Assembly: GCF_025717535.1 (NCBI RefSeq)
Contig: NZ_JAJIRO010000003.1
Coordinates: 496,001-560,000, forward strand
From: Paucibacter sp. Y2R2-4
GTDB taxonomy: Bacteria > Pseudomonadota > Gammaproteobacteria > Burkholderiales > Burkholderiaceae_C
Length of the DNA stretch: 64,000 nucleotides
Reading direction: 5' to 3'
The stretch's first letter is position 1, and each line of letters starts with the position of its first letter. The position numbers and the translations under genes are program-made. The notes under the pieces were generated by a model, which had not been told where the DNA came from, ran no database searches, and worked only from the letters and a program-made list of their open reading frames with translations. This document shows positions 43,638-52,885 of this stretch, piece after piece.

Positions 43638-43788
43638 CTCTAGGTCACCCGTTACACGTTCCGACAGCTACTAGTCCGTGTGCTCTTACGGCATTGGGCT
43701 CCGGGGCGAAGTCCGACAGGTTTGAAGGCATTTCCGGGTCAACCGCCCTCAGAGGGAGCCGCTCGACGGGTTCTATTTCTGACCAACA
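43638..43788. other. Right terminus of the island
   Basis: Read inward from comM the sequence begins TGTTGGTCAGAAATAGAACC, and a related stretch (GTTGACCCGGAAATGCC) follows about 45 bases further in. No gene is present. The five bases ACCGC straddle the junction (43788-43792). Confidence 0.45.
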
Positions 43789-43932
43789 CCGCTCGCGCGA
43801 TTCCTTGACTTCGGTGTCGGCCAAACCGACCAAGACGAAAGACGGCAAACCGTTGGCCAGATGAACTTCGACGCTGACCGGCGCGGCGGCCAGCCCGTCC
43901 AGGGCGCGGCTATGAACAATGGCCAGTGACAT
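43789..43932 (-). pseudogene. comM: comM 5' fragment
   Basis: These first 48 codons of ComM are intact: MSLAIVHSRALDGLAAAPV, then LANGLPSFVLVGLAD and EVKESRER, the standard N-terminus of the Mg-chelatase-like family. Directly after the codon for Arg48 homology stops (a Val is usual) and island DNA follows. With the C-terminal piece at 6693-7169 it accounts for about 205 of some 505 residues, so the gene cannot make a working helicase. Its promoter lies between here and the porin gene. Confidence 0.93.
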
Positions 43933-44236
43933 CGCGTGCTCGGCTCTTGGGCATTGCGGGTGCCGCTGCGGCGCGGCCGACCCAAGCCTTGGATTGTGAC
44001 CGCCTTGCGGTTGTTTGCGGTGCGCGCCCAAAAACAGTGCATCACCGGATGGCCAGGGCCGAGGCGAACGGTCCAGATTGGTGCGCGCTCGCGCCTGATC
44101 GACCCCAATTCAGGCCCTGCTCAGGCCTTCTAGCCCCAAAGCGCAGCTTTTTTGACTTGGCACGAAAGCTGCAAAGGTGCAGCTAAGTCCTTTTGTAGTT
44201 CCTCCTCTTCCCCATCCCCTTGATAGGAAACTCGTG
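43933..44236. promoter_or_regulatory. Divergent control region of comM and the porin-glnK-amtB genes
   Basis: About 300 bases without a gene, holding the sigma54 promoter listed separately. Upstream of it are GGTGCGCG/CGCGCC half-sites around 44075-44095 and 44020-44035 that could be NtrC enhancer sites, but none fits the NtrC consensus fully. Confidence 0.45.
44158..44173 (+). promoter_or_regulatory. Sigma54 (RpoN) promoter
   Basis: TGGCACGAAAGCTGCA matches the -24/-12 consensus TGGCACG-N4-TTGCA, with GG at 44159 and GC at 44171 and exactly ten bases between. It precedes the porin gene by about 65 bases; glnK and amtB follow, so nitrogen limitation through NtrC is the expected control. Confidence 0.87.
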
Positions 44237-44995
44237 ATGAAGTCGACTCTTGCTGCAAGCTTTGCTCCTTTGGCCCTGGTCGCCTTGATGGCGCTGCCCG
44301 CGCAAACGGCTCAGGCCGAAGAGGCCGCCGCTGCGCCGGCCGCCAGCCCGCTGTCTTTCAACATCAGCTTGGTCAACGAGTACCGCTATCGCGGCATCTC
44401 TCAGTCCCGCCTGGATCCAGCGCTGCAAGGCGGGGCCGACTACGCTTTCGAGAGCGGCTTCTACATCGGCACCTGGGCCTCGACCATCAAATGGATCAAG
44501 GACGCGCCCTACAACGGTGGCGCCTCGGTCGAGATTGACGTCTATGGTGGCTACAAGACCGAGATCGCCAGCGGCTTGACGCTGGACGTCGGTGCGCTGA
44601 GCTATATCTACCCCAGCAATGACCTGAACCCCAGCGCCAACACCACCGAGATTTACGGCGCCCTGAGCTTTGGCCCGGTCACCGCCAAGTATTCGCACAG
44701 CGTGACCAATCTCTTCGGCACCGCCGACAGCAAGGGCAGCGGCTATCTGGACGTGTCGGCGACTTTTGATGTCGGCGGCGGCTTTACCTTGGTGCCCCAT
44801 GTGGGCTACCAAAAGGTCAAGAACAACGATGCCGGCACCTACACCGACTACTCGGTGACGCTGAACAAAGACTTCGCCGGCTTCACCTTCGGCGCGGCCA
44901 TCATCGGCACTGACACCAAGGCCTATATGGGCGGCCCCAGCATGAAGAATCTGGGCAAAGATGGTTTCGTGGTGTCCGTCAAAAAGACCTTCTAA
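44237..44995 (+). CDS. TorF-family putative porin
   Basis: This 252-residue protein has a signal peptide (LVALMALPAQTAQA) and a beta-barrel domain of the kind often annotated TIGR02001 (bacterial TorF-like porin): SFNISLVNEYRYRGISQS at the mature N-terminus, alternating strands, and a C-terminal aromatic residue (KKTF) typical of outer-membrane proteins. It starts an operon with glnK (30 bases) and amtB, a pairing common in betaproteobacteria, suggesting uptake of a nitrogenous solute. The ATG at 44237 is chosen over the upstream open frame because the signal peptide starts there. Confidence 0.85.
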   Translation: MKSTLAASFAPLALVALMALPAQTAQAEEAAAAPAASPLSFNISLVNEYRYRGISQSRLDPALQGGADYAFESGFYIGTWASTIKWIKDAPYNGGASVEIDVYGGYKTEIASGLTLDVGALSYIYPSNDLNPSANTTEIYGALSFGPVTAKYSHSVTNLFGTADSKGSGYLDVSATFDVGGGFTLVPHVGYQKVKNNDAGTYTDYSVTLNKDFAGFTFGAAIIGTDTKAYMGGPSMKNLGKDGFVVSVKKTF

Positions 44996-45364
<369 letters not shown>

Positions 45365-45396
45365 GCCCGGCTCAGCAGACATTTGGAGATACCAGA

Positions 45397-46947
45397 ATGA
45401 AGAAATTGTTTGCTTGTCTGGCCCTGGCCGCTGCGGTGCTCGCGCCGACCGCCTGGGCTCAATCCGATGCCGCTTCCGCCCCTGTGGCGGCGGCCTCGGC
45501 CGTGATTGCCGCCGCAGCCCCCGCGGCTGAGGCGGCTGCATCTGCAGCACTGGCCGCGCCTGCTGCCGCTGATGCAGCGTCGGCCGCTTCGGCTGCAGTT
45601 GCCCCGGCACCGGTGCCCAACAAGGGCGATACCACCTGGATGATGCTGTCCACCCTGCTGGTCATCATGATGACGGTGCCAGGTCTTGCCCTGTTCTACG
45701 GCGGCCTGGTGCGCAGCAAGAACATGCTGTCGGTGCTGATGCAAGTGATGGTGGCTTTCTCGATGATTGTGGTGCTGTGGGTGCTGTACGGCTACAGCTT
45801 CGCCTTCACCGAGGGCAATGCCTATATCGGCGGTACCGATCGCTTGATGATGAAGGGCATCTGGGACAACGTAGCCGGAACCTTTGCCAACGCCGCGACC
45901 TTCAGCAAGGGTGTGGTGATTCCGGAAGTCGTGTTCGCCGCCTTCCAGGCCACCTTTGCCGGTATCACGGCTTGCTTGATCGTGGGTGCCTTCGCCGAGC
46001 GCATCAAGTTCTCAGCTGCGCTGCTGTTCCTGGCCCTGTGGTTCACCTTCAGCTATTTGCCGATTGCCCACATGGTCTGGTTCTGGATGGGCCCGGATGC
46101 CTACAGCGCCGCTGCGGTGGTGGATGAGATGAATGGCAAGGCCGGTCTGATCTGGCAATGGGGCGCGCTGGACTTCGCCGGCGGCACCGTGGTGCACATC
46201 AACGCGGCTGTGGCCGGCTTGGTGGGTGCTTACATGATTGGCAAGCGCGTCGGTTACGGCAAGGAAGCTTTCACACCTCACAGCCTGACTTTGACCATGG
46301 TGGGTGCTTCGCTGCTGTGGGTGGGCTGGTTTGGTTTCAACGCCGGCTCTGCACTGGAGGCCAACGGCTTCGCTGCGCTGGCCTTCATCAACACCTTTGT
46401 GGCCGCTGCGGCCGCGGTGCTGGCTTGGTCCATCGGCGAAGCGCTGCACAAGGGCAAGGCTTCGATGCTGGGTGCGGCCTCGGGTGCTGTGGCGGGCTTG
46501 GTGGCCATCACACCGGCCGCTGGCAATGTGGGCATCGGGGGCGCTTTGGTGATCGGCTTCGTGGCGGGCTTCGCTTGCCTCTGGGGTGTGACCGGCTTGA
46601 AGAAGCTGCTCGGTGCTGACGACTCCTTGGACGTCTTCGGCGTGCACGGTGTTGGCGGCATCGTGGGTGCCTTGCTGACGGGTGTTTTCAACTCACCCGC
46701 TCTGGGTGGCCCCAGCGCCGTCGGTGACTGGGTCACGGCTTCCATGATCACGCCGGACGCTTACTCCATTGCCACCCAGGTCTGGACCCAGGCCAAGGCC
46801 GTGGGCGTGACCGTGGTTTGGTCGGCTGTCGTCTCGGTGATCGCCTACAAGATCGTCGATCTGGTGATCGGCCTGCGCGTCAGCGAGGAAGAAGAGCGTG
46901 AAGGCTTGGACATCAGCTCGCACGGCGAGACGGCCTATCACAAGTAA
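45397..46947 (+). CDS. amtB: Ammonium transporter AmtB
   Basis: This 516-residue protein has a signal peptide and a long Ala-rich linker (about residues 20-70), then eleven membrane helices. Recognisable Amt elements include PGLALFYGGLVRSKNMLSVL, the histidine-bearing DFAGGTVVHINAAVAGLVGA and the second His in LDVFGVHGVGGIVGALLTG. It conducts NH3/NH4+ and is gated by GlnK. The extended Ala/Ser-rich N-terminus is longer than in E. coli AmtB but common in Burkholderiales. A terminator follows. Confidence 0.97.
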   Translation: MKKLFACLALAAAVLAPTAWAQSDAASAPVAAASAVIAAAAPAAEAAASAALAAPAAADAASAASAAVAPAPVPNKGDTTWMMLSTLLVIMMTVPGLALFYGGLVRSKNMLSVLMQVMVAFSMIVVLWVLYGYSFAFTEGNAYIGGTDRLMMKGIWDNVAGTFANAATFSKGVVIPEVVFAAFQATFAGITACLIVGAFAERIKFSAALLFLALWFTFSYLPIAHMVWFWMGPDAYSAAAVVDEMNGKAGLIWQWGALDFAGGTVVHINAAVAGLVGAYMIGKRVGYGKEAFTPHSLTLTMVGASLLWVGWFGFNAGSALEANGFAALAFINTFVAAAAAVLAWSIGEALHKGKASMLGAASGAVAGLVAITPAAGNVGIGGALVIGFVAGFACLWGVTGLKKLLGADDSLDVFGVHGVGGIVGALLTGVFNSPALGGPSAVGDWVTASMITPDAYSIATQVWTQAKAVGVTVVWSAVVSVIAYKIVDLVIGLRVSEEEEREGLDISSHGETAYHK

Positions 46948-47000
46948 GAGCAAGTCAAGATAAACAAGCGCGCCTCTGCGTCGCGCTTGTTGAATACCAA

Positions 47001-47026
47001 GGGCTGCCGCGAGGCAGCCCTTTTTT
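47001..47026 (+). terminator. Rho-independent terminator after amtB
   Basis: GGGCTGCC (47001-47008) pairs with GGCAGCCC (47013-47020) around GCGA and is followed by six T. It ends the porin-glnK-amtB operon. Confidence 0.93.
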
Positions 47027-47061
47027 CATGGCCCTCTCGGCCCGCAGCAGAGCCGTTCTTC

Positions 47062-47481
47062 TTAACTGCGCTCCGGCCCGGCTTCGGGCCTGGGCCGTGC
47101 TTTCAGAAGCACCTCGGTCAGCTCCAGCAACTTGGCGGGGCTGAAAGGTTTGGGCAGGAAGAAATTGGCGCCGGCGGCCAAGGACTTGGCCTTGGTTGCT
47201 TGGGCCGCGTCGGCGGTCAGCATCACCACCAAGGTGTGCGCCAGGGACGGTTCTTTGCGAATCTGGGCGCAGACCTCAATGCCGTCCAGCCCGCCGGGCA
47301 TCATCAGGTCCAGATAGACCAAATCGGGCTGCACGGTGCGGGCCATCTCCAGTCCCAAAGTGCCATTGGGCGCTTCATACAAGGTGTGGCCGGTGTCTTC
47401 GAGCGCCCAACGAATCAACCGCCGGATGTCGGCGTGATCTTCCACCACCAGAATCTTGGCTTGCATAGAGTCCTTGTCCAT
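47062..47481 (-). CDS. Single-domain CheY-like response regulator
   Basis: This 139-residue receiver domain stands alone: acidic pair in ILVVEDHADIRR, phospho-acceptor Asp in DLVYLDLMMPGGLDG, Thr in VVMLTADAAQ and Lys in FFLPKPFSPAKL. There is no output domain, so it should act through protein-protein contact or as a phosphorelay intermediate. Either ATG 47481 or 47466 (MQAKILVVED) may be used. No kinase is adjacent. Confidence 0.87.
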   Translation of the reverse strand: MDKDSMQAKILVVEDHADIRRLIRWALEDTGHTLYEAPNGTLGLEMARTVQPDLVYLDLMMPGGLDGIEVCAQIRKEPSLAHTLVVMLTADAAQATKAKSLAAGANFFLPKPFSPAKLLELTEVLLKARPRPEAGPERS

Positions 47482-47599
47482 TGCAGGTACGCTGCGCTGA
47501 GCTTCAGCATAGCTTTGTTTGTTCGGCCTTTCTTTGACCTTTATTCGGACAAACGCCTTGGTTTTTAAAGGCCCGGCCCCAGATGCTGAGGTCTCTAGA

Positions 47600-48934
47600 A
47601 TGACCTCAACCCAGCTACCCAGCTCCGAGCTTCACACCATGGTCCCCCACCTCATCACCGCACTGACTGGCCCGATCAATGAACTCGAGCAGCGCGTGCT
47701 GGAATCGATGCCGGCCATCGAACGCTGGTTCCGGCTCGAATGGATGGAGCACACGCCGCCTTTCTACAGCTCGGTGGACCTGCGCAATGCCGGCTTCAAG
47801 CTGGCGCCGGTGGACACCAATCTTTTCCCGGGCGGCTTCAACAATCTGACGCAAGAGATGTTGCCGCTGTCGGTGCAAGCGGCAATGGCGGCCATCGAGA
47901 AGATCTGCCCCGAGGCCAAGAACCTCTTGCTGATCCCCGAAAACCACACCCGCAACACTTTCTATCTGAGCAATGTTGCCACGCTCAAGCGCATCTTCAC
48001 CCAGGCGGGTTTGAATGTGCGCCTGGGTTCGCTGGACCCGCAGGTGACCGAGCCCACCGAGCTCAGGCTGGCTGACGGCAGCACGCTGACGGTGGAGCCG
48101 CTGCTGCGCAACCGAGGCCGCTTGGGCCTGAAGGACTTTGACCCCTGCACGATTCTGCTCAATAACGACTTGTCGGCCGGTGTGCCTCGGGAACTGGAGC
48201 ATTTGCATGAGCAGTACCTTTTGCCGCCTTTGCATGCGGGCTGGACGGTGCGGCGCAAGAGCCAGCACTTCAAGGCCTATGAAGACGTGGCAAAGAAGTT
48301 CTCCAAGCTGCTGGGCATGGACCCTTGGCTGATCAACCCTTTGACCGTGCCGGTCACCGGCATTGATTTCAACGAAGGCCAGGGCCTGGAAGCGCTGCAG
48401 ACCCAGGTCGATCTGGTGTTGAGCAAGACGCGCAAGAAGTACAAGGAGTACGGCATTCAGGAGAAGCCCTTTGTCGTCGTCAAGCCGGATGCCGGCACCT
48501 ACGGCATGGGCATCTGTACGGTGCGCGATGCGAAAGAATTGGCCGACCCGAGCCGGCGCCTGCGCAACAAGATGAGCGTCATCAAAGACGGCCAAGAAGT
48601 GCACCAGGTCATCGTGCAAGAGGGCGTGGTCACGCATGAGCGGGTCAACGAAGCGGTGGCCGAGCCGGTCGTCTACATGATGGATCGCTATGTGGTGGGA
48701 GGCTTCTACCGCGTCCATGCAGACCGCGGCGCGGACGAAAACCTCAACTCGCCCGGCTCCAGCTTTGTGCCGCTGGCCTTCTCGCAGGCTTCGCAGCTGC
48801 CGCGCCCCGGCGAGAAGCCCGGCGCCAGCGGCCCGAACCGCTTTTATATGTATGGCGTGATTGCTCGCCTGGCCATGCTGGCGGCCAGCTATGAGCTGGA
48901 AGTGACCGACCCCGAAGCCGAGGTTTACGCTTAA
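47600..48934 (+). CDS. gshA: Glutamate-cysteine ligase, proteobacterial ATP-grasp-like type
   Basis: This 444-residue enzyme makes gamma-glutamylcysteine from glutamate, cysteine and ATP, the first step of glutathione synthesis. It belongs to the betaproteobacterial GshA family (PF08886) rather than the E. coli type: PPFYSSVDLRNAGFKLAPVD, FPGGFNNLT, LNNDLSAGVPREL, VVKPDAGTYGMGI and the C-terminal GPNRFYMYGVIARLAMLAAS with SYELE. ATG 47600 is taken. A partner gshB is at 59082. It faces the CheY-like gene divergently and the LysR gene convergently. Confidence 0.92.
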   Translation: MTSTQLPSSELHTMVPHLITALTGPINELEQRVLESMPAIERWFRLEWMEHTPPFYSSVDLRNAGFKLAPVDTNLFPGGFNNLTQEMLPLSVQAAMAAIEKICPEAKNLLLIPENHTRNTFYLSNVATLKRIFTQAGLNVRLGSLDPQVTEPTELRLADGSTLTVEPLLRNRGRLGLKDFDPCTILLNNDLSAGVPRELEHLHEQYLLPPLHAGWTVRRKSQHFKAYEDVAKKFSKLLGMDPWLINPLTVPVTGIDFNEGQGLEALQTQVDLVLSKTRKKYKEYGIQEKPFVVVKPDAGTYGMGICTVRDAKELADPSRRLRNKMSVIKDGQEVHQVIVQEGVVTHERVNEAVAEPVVYMMDRYVVGGFYRVHADRGADENLNSPGSSFVPLAFSQASQLPRPGEKPGASGPNRFYMYGVIARLAMLAASYELEVTDPEAEVYA

Positions 48935-48962
48935 GCCAAGAGCTGGGCCTTCGGGCCTTTAT

Positions 48963-49937
48963 TCAGGCCCGGACTTCGGCCGCAGTGCGCAGCAATTGTT
49001 TGAAGTGCTCAACCACCTCGCTTTGAGGCTCGGGCAGGTGCCAGAGCGTCAGATTGGCCAGGCCCAGGTCCGCGTCCAGCGGCAAGATCTTCACCAACTC
49101 ATTCTGCGCCGCAATGCGGGCCACATGCAGCGGCAGCAGGGTCAGCAGCGGCATGCGTTTCATCATGCTGAGCGTCAGCGTGATGTCGCCCGTTTCGATC
49201 AGATTGGTGGGCAAGGGCAGCTTCATGCTTTGCCACAGTCGGTCTTGCAGCAGGCGTGAGCGGGTGCCGGGCAGCGGCCAGATCCAGCCCTGGCTGTTGA
49301 GTGTGTCCCAGCCCAGCTTGGCACTGCCCTTGGCCAACGGGTGCACGGTGCTGATGACCAGCACCTCGCGTTGCGCCAACAGGCAATGCGCATCCAGGTC
49401 GGCCGGCATGTCTTGTGGCGGCATGCGGGCGATGACCAGATCCAAACGGCCTTCACGCAGCTCCGCCACCAGCGAAGTCAGCGCATGGGTGCGCACACTC
49501 AAGGTGATGTTGGGGTAGTCCCGCTTCATGGCGGCCATCGCGTCAGGCAAGACCTGGGCCAGGGCCGCATTGGTGGCGCCGATCAGCAACTCACCCGAAG
49601 CGCCGCGCACCATCGAAGCCACATCGCCACTGCCGCGCTGCAGATCGGCCTCCAGCTTTTGGGCCAGGGCCACCAGGCGTTGGCCCAGCGGTGTTGCGCG
49701 CAGGCTGCGGCCGCGGCGCTGGAACAGGGTTTGTCCCAGGCCAGCCTCAATTTCGGCCAGCGCCTTGCTGACGGCCGGTTGGGTGACATGCAGGGTTTCG
49801 GCCGCTTCGCTGAGGCTTCCTGCCTCTGAAAGCGCCTGCAAGACCCGCAAATGACGCAGGCTCAGGCGTCGGCTGATGAAGCTCTCGGCGGCCTCGGGCG
49901 AAGGGGTTTGCGGGGCGGCCGTGCTTGAAATAACCAT
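48963..49937 (-). CDS. LysR-family transcriptional regulator
   Basis: This 324-residue protein has the LysR HTH at residues 25-85 (LRHLRVLQALSEAGSLSEAA, LHVTQPAVSKALAEIEAGLG) and a two-lobe periplasmic-binding-type co-inducer domain. It resembles the GbpR/PcaQ branch, which often responds to aromatic or sugar acids, though specificity cannot be read. It is divergent from the TonB-dependent receptor gene (130 bases apart), the classic regulator-target layout. Confidence 0.92.
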   Translation of the reverse strand: MVISSTAAPQTPSPEAAESFISRRLSLRHLRVLQALSEAGSLSEAAETLHVTQPAVSKALAEIEAGLGQTLFQRRGRSLRATPLGQRLVALAQKLEADLQRGSGDVASMVRGASGELLIGATNAALAQVLPDAMAAMKRDYPNITLSVRTHALTSLVAELREGRLDLVIARMPPQDMPADLDAHCLLAQREVLVISTVHPLAKGSAKLGWDTLNSQGWIWPLPGTRSRLLQDRLWQSMKLPLPTNLIETGDITLTLSMMKRMPLLTLLPLHVARIAAQNELVKILPLDADLGLANLTLWHLPEPQSEVVEHFKQLLRTAAEVRA

Positions 49938-50066
49938 TCGGAAACTTTAGCAAACCATAGCTCATGGCCGCTTCGACACATTCCCTTAACTTTGCGCCGC
50001 TAGTGCGCAGAGGCAGTCTCAGCTGCAGCACCGGACCCCCTCTTTCTTTTCAAACTGGAGATATTC

Positions 50067-52802
50067 GTGCAGCAGCGTTTTCATCTGATTGCCTTGGCCG
50101 TTCTCAGCACTTGCGGGCTTGCCCAGGCGCAGCAGGGCGAGCCGGCGTCCAAACTGGAGCGAGTCGAAGTCACCGGTTCGATGATCAAGCGCCTGGACTC
50201 GGAGACGCCGGCCCCGGTCAGCGTGATCTCGCGCAAGATGATTGAGCGCAGCGGCGCGACCTCATTGGACGAGCTGCTGCGCATGGACAGCAGCACCGGC
50301 ACCGGCAGCCTCAACGATATGGACACCGGCAACGGCTTCGCCACCGGCACGGCCTCCATCGGCCTGCGCGGCATGGGCTCGGCGGCCACGCTGACCTTGA
50401 TCAACGGCCGCCGCCTGGCCCCGGCCGCTGTGGTGGACCCGAACTCGGGTCAGTCCACGGTGTTCAACGTCAACTCGATTCCGGTCTCGGCCATTGAGCG
50501 GGTTGAAATCCTCAAGGACGGCGCATCGTCCCTGTATGGCTCGGACGCCATGGCCGGCGTCGTCAACATCATCTTGCGCAAGGACTACCGCGGCCAACTG
50601 GTTTCTCTGAACGCCCAGCAAAGCCTGCTCGACGGCCTGTTCAAGACTGCCACCGGCAGTGCCATGCTGGGCTTTGGCAATCTGGACAGCGATGGCTTCA
50701 ATCTGTTTGGCGGCATCGACGTCTACAAGCGTGACGGCGTGATGATTGCCGAGGCGCCGGACCGTGTGCGCCAAGACTTGTTCGGCCCTTTGTTTGGCCG
50801 CTTGACCACCGACAGCACCAGCGCCTACCCCGGCAATCTCTACACCTACAACGCCGGCAAGTCGGGCAGCTTCCGGGCCATGATGCCGGGCTGCGCGCCG
50901 GAGAATCAGCTGCCGACCTCGGCCACCAATGCGGTGCCGGTTTGCAAATTCAACGCGGACGCCGCCGGCATTCAATACACCGGCGACCAGACCCGCAAGG
51001 CCGGCTTCCTGCGTGGCAGTTTGGCGCTTGGCAAGGACACGATTCTTTCCGCCGAGTTGCTGGCTTCTCGGGTGGAAAGCGCCTACGCCGAGGCCTCGAC
51101 CTCGCGCACCGAAGCGCTGACGCAATGGGGCGATGCCAAGGGCAATGCAGTGCTCTTCAACGGGCTGGCGCTGCCGGGCAGCCATCCTGACAATCCGACC
51201 CGTTTGGCCACCGTGGCCAAGCCGGTGGTGATGAAGGTCGGCAGCAATAGCTACAGCTTCACCAAACCCACGGTGTTGGGTCTGCGCTATCGCTTTGCCG
51301 ACATCCCGTCCGCCAGCAGCAGCGTGGCGGACAACCTGCGCTTTGTGCTAAGCGCCACGACGCTGGTCGCCGGCTGGGACGTCGATACCGGCTTCTTGCA
51401 CCATATCCAGAAAAACCAGCGCATCGGTGAGGGGCGACTGAGTTTGTCGGGCCTGAACAAGGCGCTGGAAACCGGCAGCTACCGCTTTGGCGGCAGCAAT
51501 TCTGCCGAGGCCATTGCCGGTATTGCCCGCAATACGCTGGACGAGGGTCGTAGCGTCACCAGCTCCTTGGATGCACGCGGAAGTCGAGAGTTAGGGGAGC
51601 TGGCCGGAGGCGCCATGATGCTGGGTCTGGGCGGTGAACTGCGGCGCGAGACCTTCTCGGTCGAGGCCGACCCCTTGATGGCCAAGGGCGACATCATCGG
51701 CCGCGGCATCGGTGAGGCCCAGGGCAGTCGAAACGTGGCGGCCGCCTATGCCGAGTTGCAATTGCCATTGGTGAAGAACCTGGAAACCCAGGTGGCCCTG
51801 CGCGGGGAGCACTACAGCGACTTCGGCTCGGCCGTGACCGGCAAGCTGGGCGCCAAGTACAAGCTGATGGACGGGCTGGCGCTGCGTGGCACGCATGCCA
51901 CCGGTTTCCGCGCCCCCTCGCTGTCGCAGATCGCCAAGTCGGCCGTGTTCGCTTTCTCCACCGTGCAAGACAAGCAACTCTGCCCGGTCAAATCCACCGG
52001 CAACGACGATTGCGAACGCCGCATCTCCAGCGTCAACCAAAGCAATCCGAATCTGCAGCCGGAGAAGTCCAAGTCCTACACCTTGGGACTCTTGTTTGAA
52101 CCTGCCAAGGGGGCGGAACTGGTGCTGGACGCTTGGTACTTCGACCGCAAGGGCGAGGTCGACCGCCTGACGGCGCAGCAGGTGATTGACCGCGAATCGG
52201 AGTTCTCAGATTCGGTGATCCGCTTTGCCAGCGATGTGCCCGGCAAACCGGGGCAGATCACCCAGGTGCTGCGCAAGTTCCGCAATTTGGCGCAGTCCAA
52301 GACCGGCGGTATCGACTTTGAGAGCAGCTTCCGCTGGAGTGCCAGCGAGGGCAATGACTTCAAGATCAAGTTCAGCGGCTCGCGCATGCTGACGCGCAAG
52401 CGCCAGGCCGAGGAGGGTCAGCCGGTCATCGAGACGCTGGGCTTCTATGGTGTGCCGCGCGTCAAGAGCAAGGTGAGCCTGGATTGGGATCGCGGCCCTT
52501 GGTCGCTCACCTTGACCAGCAACTACGCCGGCAGCTTCCGCAGCCACAGCGCCACGGGCAGCTGCCAGGCCGAATTGGTCGAAGCCAAGCGCGAGGACTT
52601 GTGCACCATGGCGGCCTGGGTGACCGGCGACCTGGCCATGGTCTACCGGGGCTTTAACGGACTCAAGCTGAGCGCTACCTTGCGCAACTTCACTGGGGCC
52701 AAGCCACCGTTTGACCCGACCGAAGGCGATACCGGATTCGACAGCACTTACAGCAACCCTTATGGACGCTACCTGTCCGTGACGGCCAGCTACGAGTTCT
52801 GA
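50067..52802 (+). CDS. TonB-dependent receptor
   Basis: This 911-residue outer-membrane protein starts at a GTG after GGAG (RBS). It has a signal peptide, a TonB box-like segment (LERVEVTGSMIKR), the plug domain (PAPVSVISRKMIERSGATSL; IGLRGMGSAATLTLINGRRL; VEILKDGASSLYGSDAMAGV) and a 22-strand barrel ending in an aromatic residue (VTASYEF). The plug sequence is of the CirA/BtuB-like type found with oligopeptide or polysaccharide uptake; the ligand is unknown. The next gene, an S9 peptidase, may process the same substrate. Confidence 0.95.
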   Translation: MQQRFHLIALAVLSTCGLAQAQQGEPASKLERVEVTGSMIKRLDSETPAPVSVISRKMIERSGATSLDELLRMDSSTGTGSLNDMDTGNGFATGTASIGLRGMGSAATLTLINGRRLAPAAVVDPNSGQSTVFNVNSIPVSAIERVEILKDGASSLYGSDAMAGVVNIILRKDYRGQLVSLNAQQSLLDGLFKTATGSAMLGFGNLDSDGFNLFGGIDVYKRDGVMIAEAPDRVRQDLFGPLFGRLTTDSTSAYPGNLYTYNAGKSGSFRAMMPGCAPENQLPTSATNAVPVCKFNADAAGIQYTGDQTRKAGFLRGSLALGKDTILSAELLASRVESAYAEASTSRTEALTQWGDAKGNAVLFNGLALPGSHPDNPTRLATVAKPVVMKVGSNSYSFTKPTVLGLRYRFADIPSASSSVADNLRFVLSATTLVAGWDVDTGFLHHIQKNQRIGEGRLSLSGLNKALETGSYRFGGSNSAEAIAGIARNTLDEGRSVTSSLDARGSRELGELAGGAMMLGLGGELRRETFSVEADPLMAKGDIIGRGIGEAQGSRNVAAAYAELQLPLVKNLETQVALRGEHYSDFGSAVTGKLGAKYKLMDGLALRGTHATGFRAPSLSQIAKSAVFAFSTVQDKQLCPVKSTGNDDCERRISSVNQSNPNLQPEKSKSYTLGLLFEPAKGAELVLDAWYFDRKGEVDRLTAQQVIDRESEFSDSVIRFASDVPGKPGQITQVLRKFRNLAQSKTGGIDFESSFRWSASEGNDFKIKFSGSRMLTRKRQAEEGQPVIETLGFYGVPRVKSKVSLDWDRGPWSLTLTSNYAGSFRSHSATGSCQAELVEAKREDLCTMAAWVTGDLAMVYRGFNGLKLSATLRNFTGAKPPFDPTEGDTGFDSTYSNPYGRYLSVTASYEF

Positions 52803-52828
52803 TTCTTCGCCAGCCTTTATCCTTCGAT

Positions 52829-52866
52829 GCCGGGCCCGCCATGCGCTGAGGCCCGGCGTTTGCTTT
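52829..52866 (+). terminator. Probable terminator after the TonB-dependent receptor
   Basis: GCCGGGCC (52829-52836) pairs with GGCCCGGC (52850-52857), followed by GTTTGCTTT. The T run is broken, so termination may be partial. The peptidase gene begins 20 bases later. Confidence 0.55.
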
Positions 52867-52885
52867 CCTCTTTGCCTCCATCGCA

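Larger units (their letters stand above)
7170..43788. mobile_element. 36.6-kb genomic island replacing the middle of comM
   Basis: The two comM pieces in the same orientation bracket this segment. The right junction is exact: comM is intact through codon 48 (ending KESRER), and foreign sequence starts at the next codon. The left junction is just before the MNPCPCG motif, so about 300 codons of comM are gone. Both edges, read inward, begin with TGT (TGTCAAGCGAC at 7170; TGTTGGTCAGA on the minus strand from 43788), but they are not otherwise clear inverted repeats. Cargo is typical of an island: CBASS, regulators, exported proteins, an integron cassette array, umuDC and a nuclease. No complete transposase or recombinase gene is present, so the mechanism is inferred. 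comM is a known target of AbaR/Tn6022-type islands in Acinetobacter. Confidence 0.85.

Noticed and set aside
7161-43792. Target-site duplication flanking the island
   Set aside because: The two junctions lie about 300 comM codons apart, so no duplication can be demonstrated; ACCGC is seen only at the right edge.
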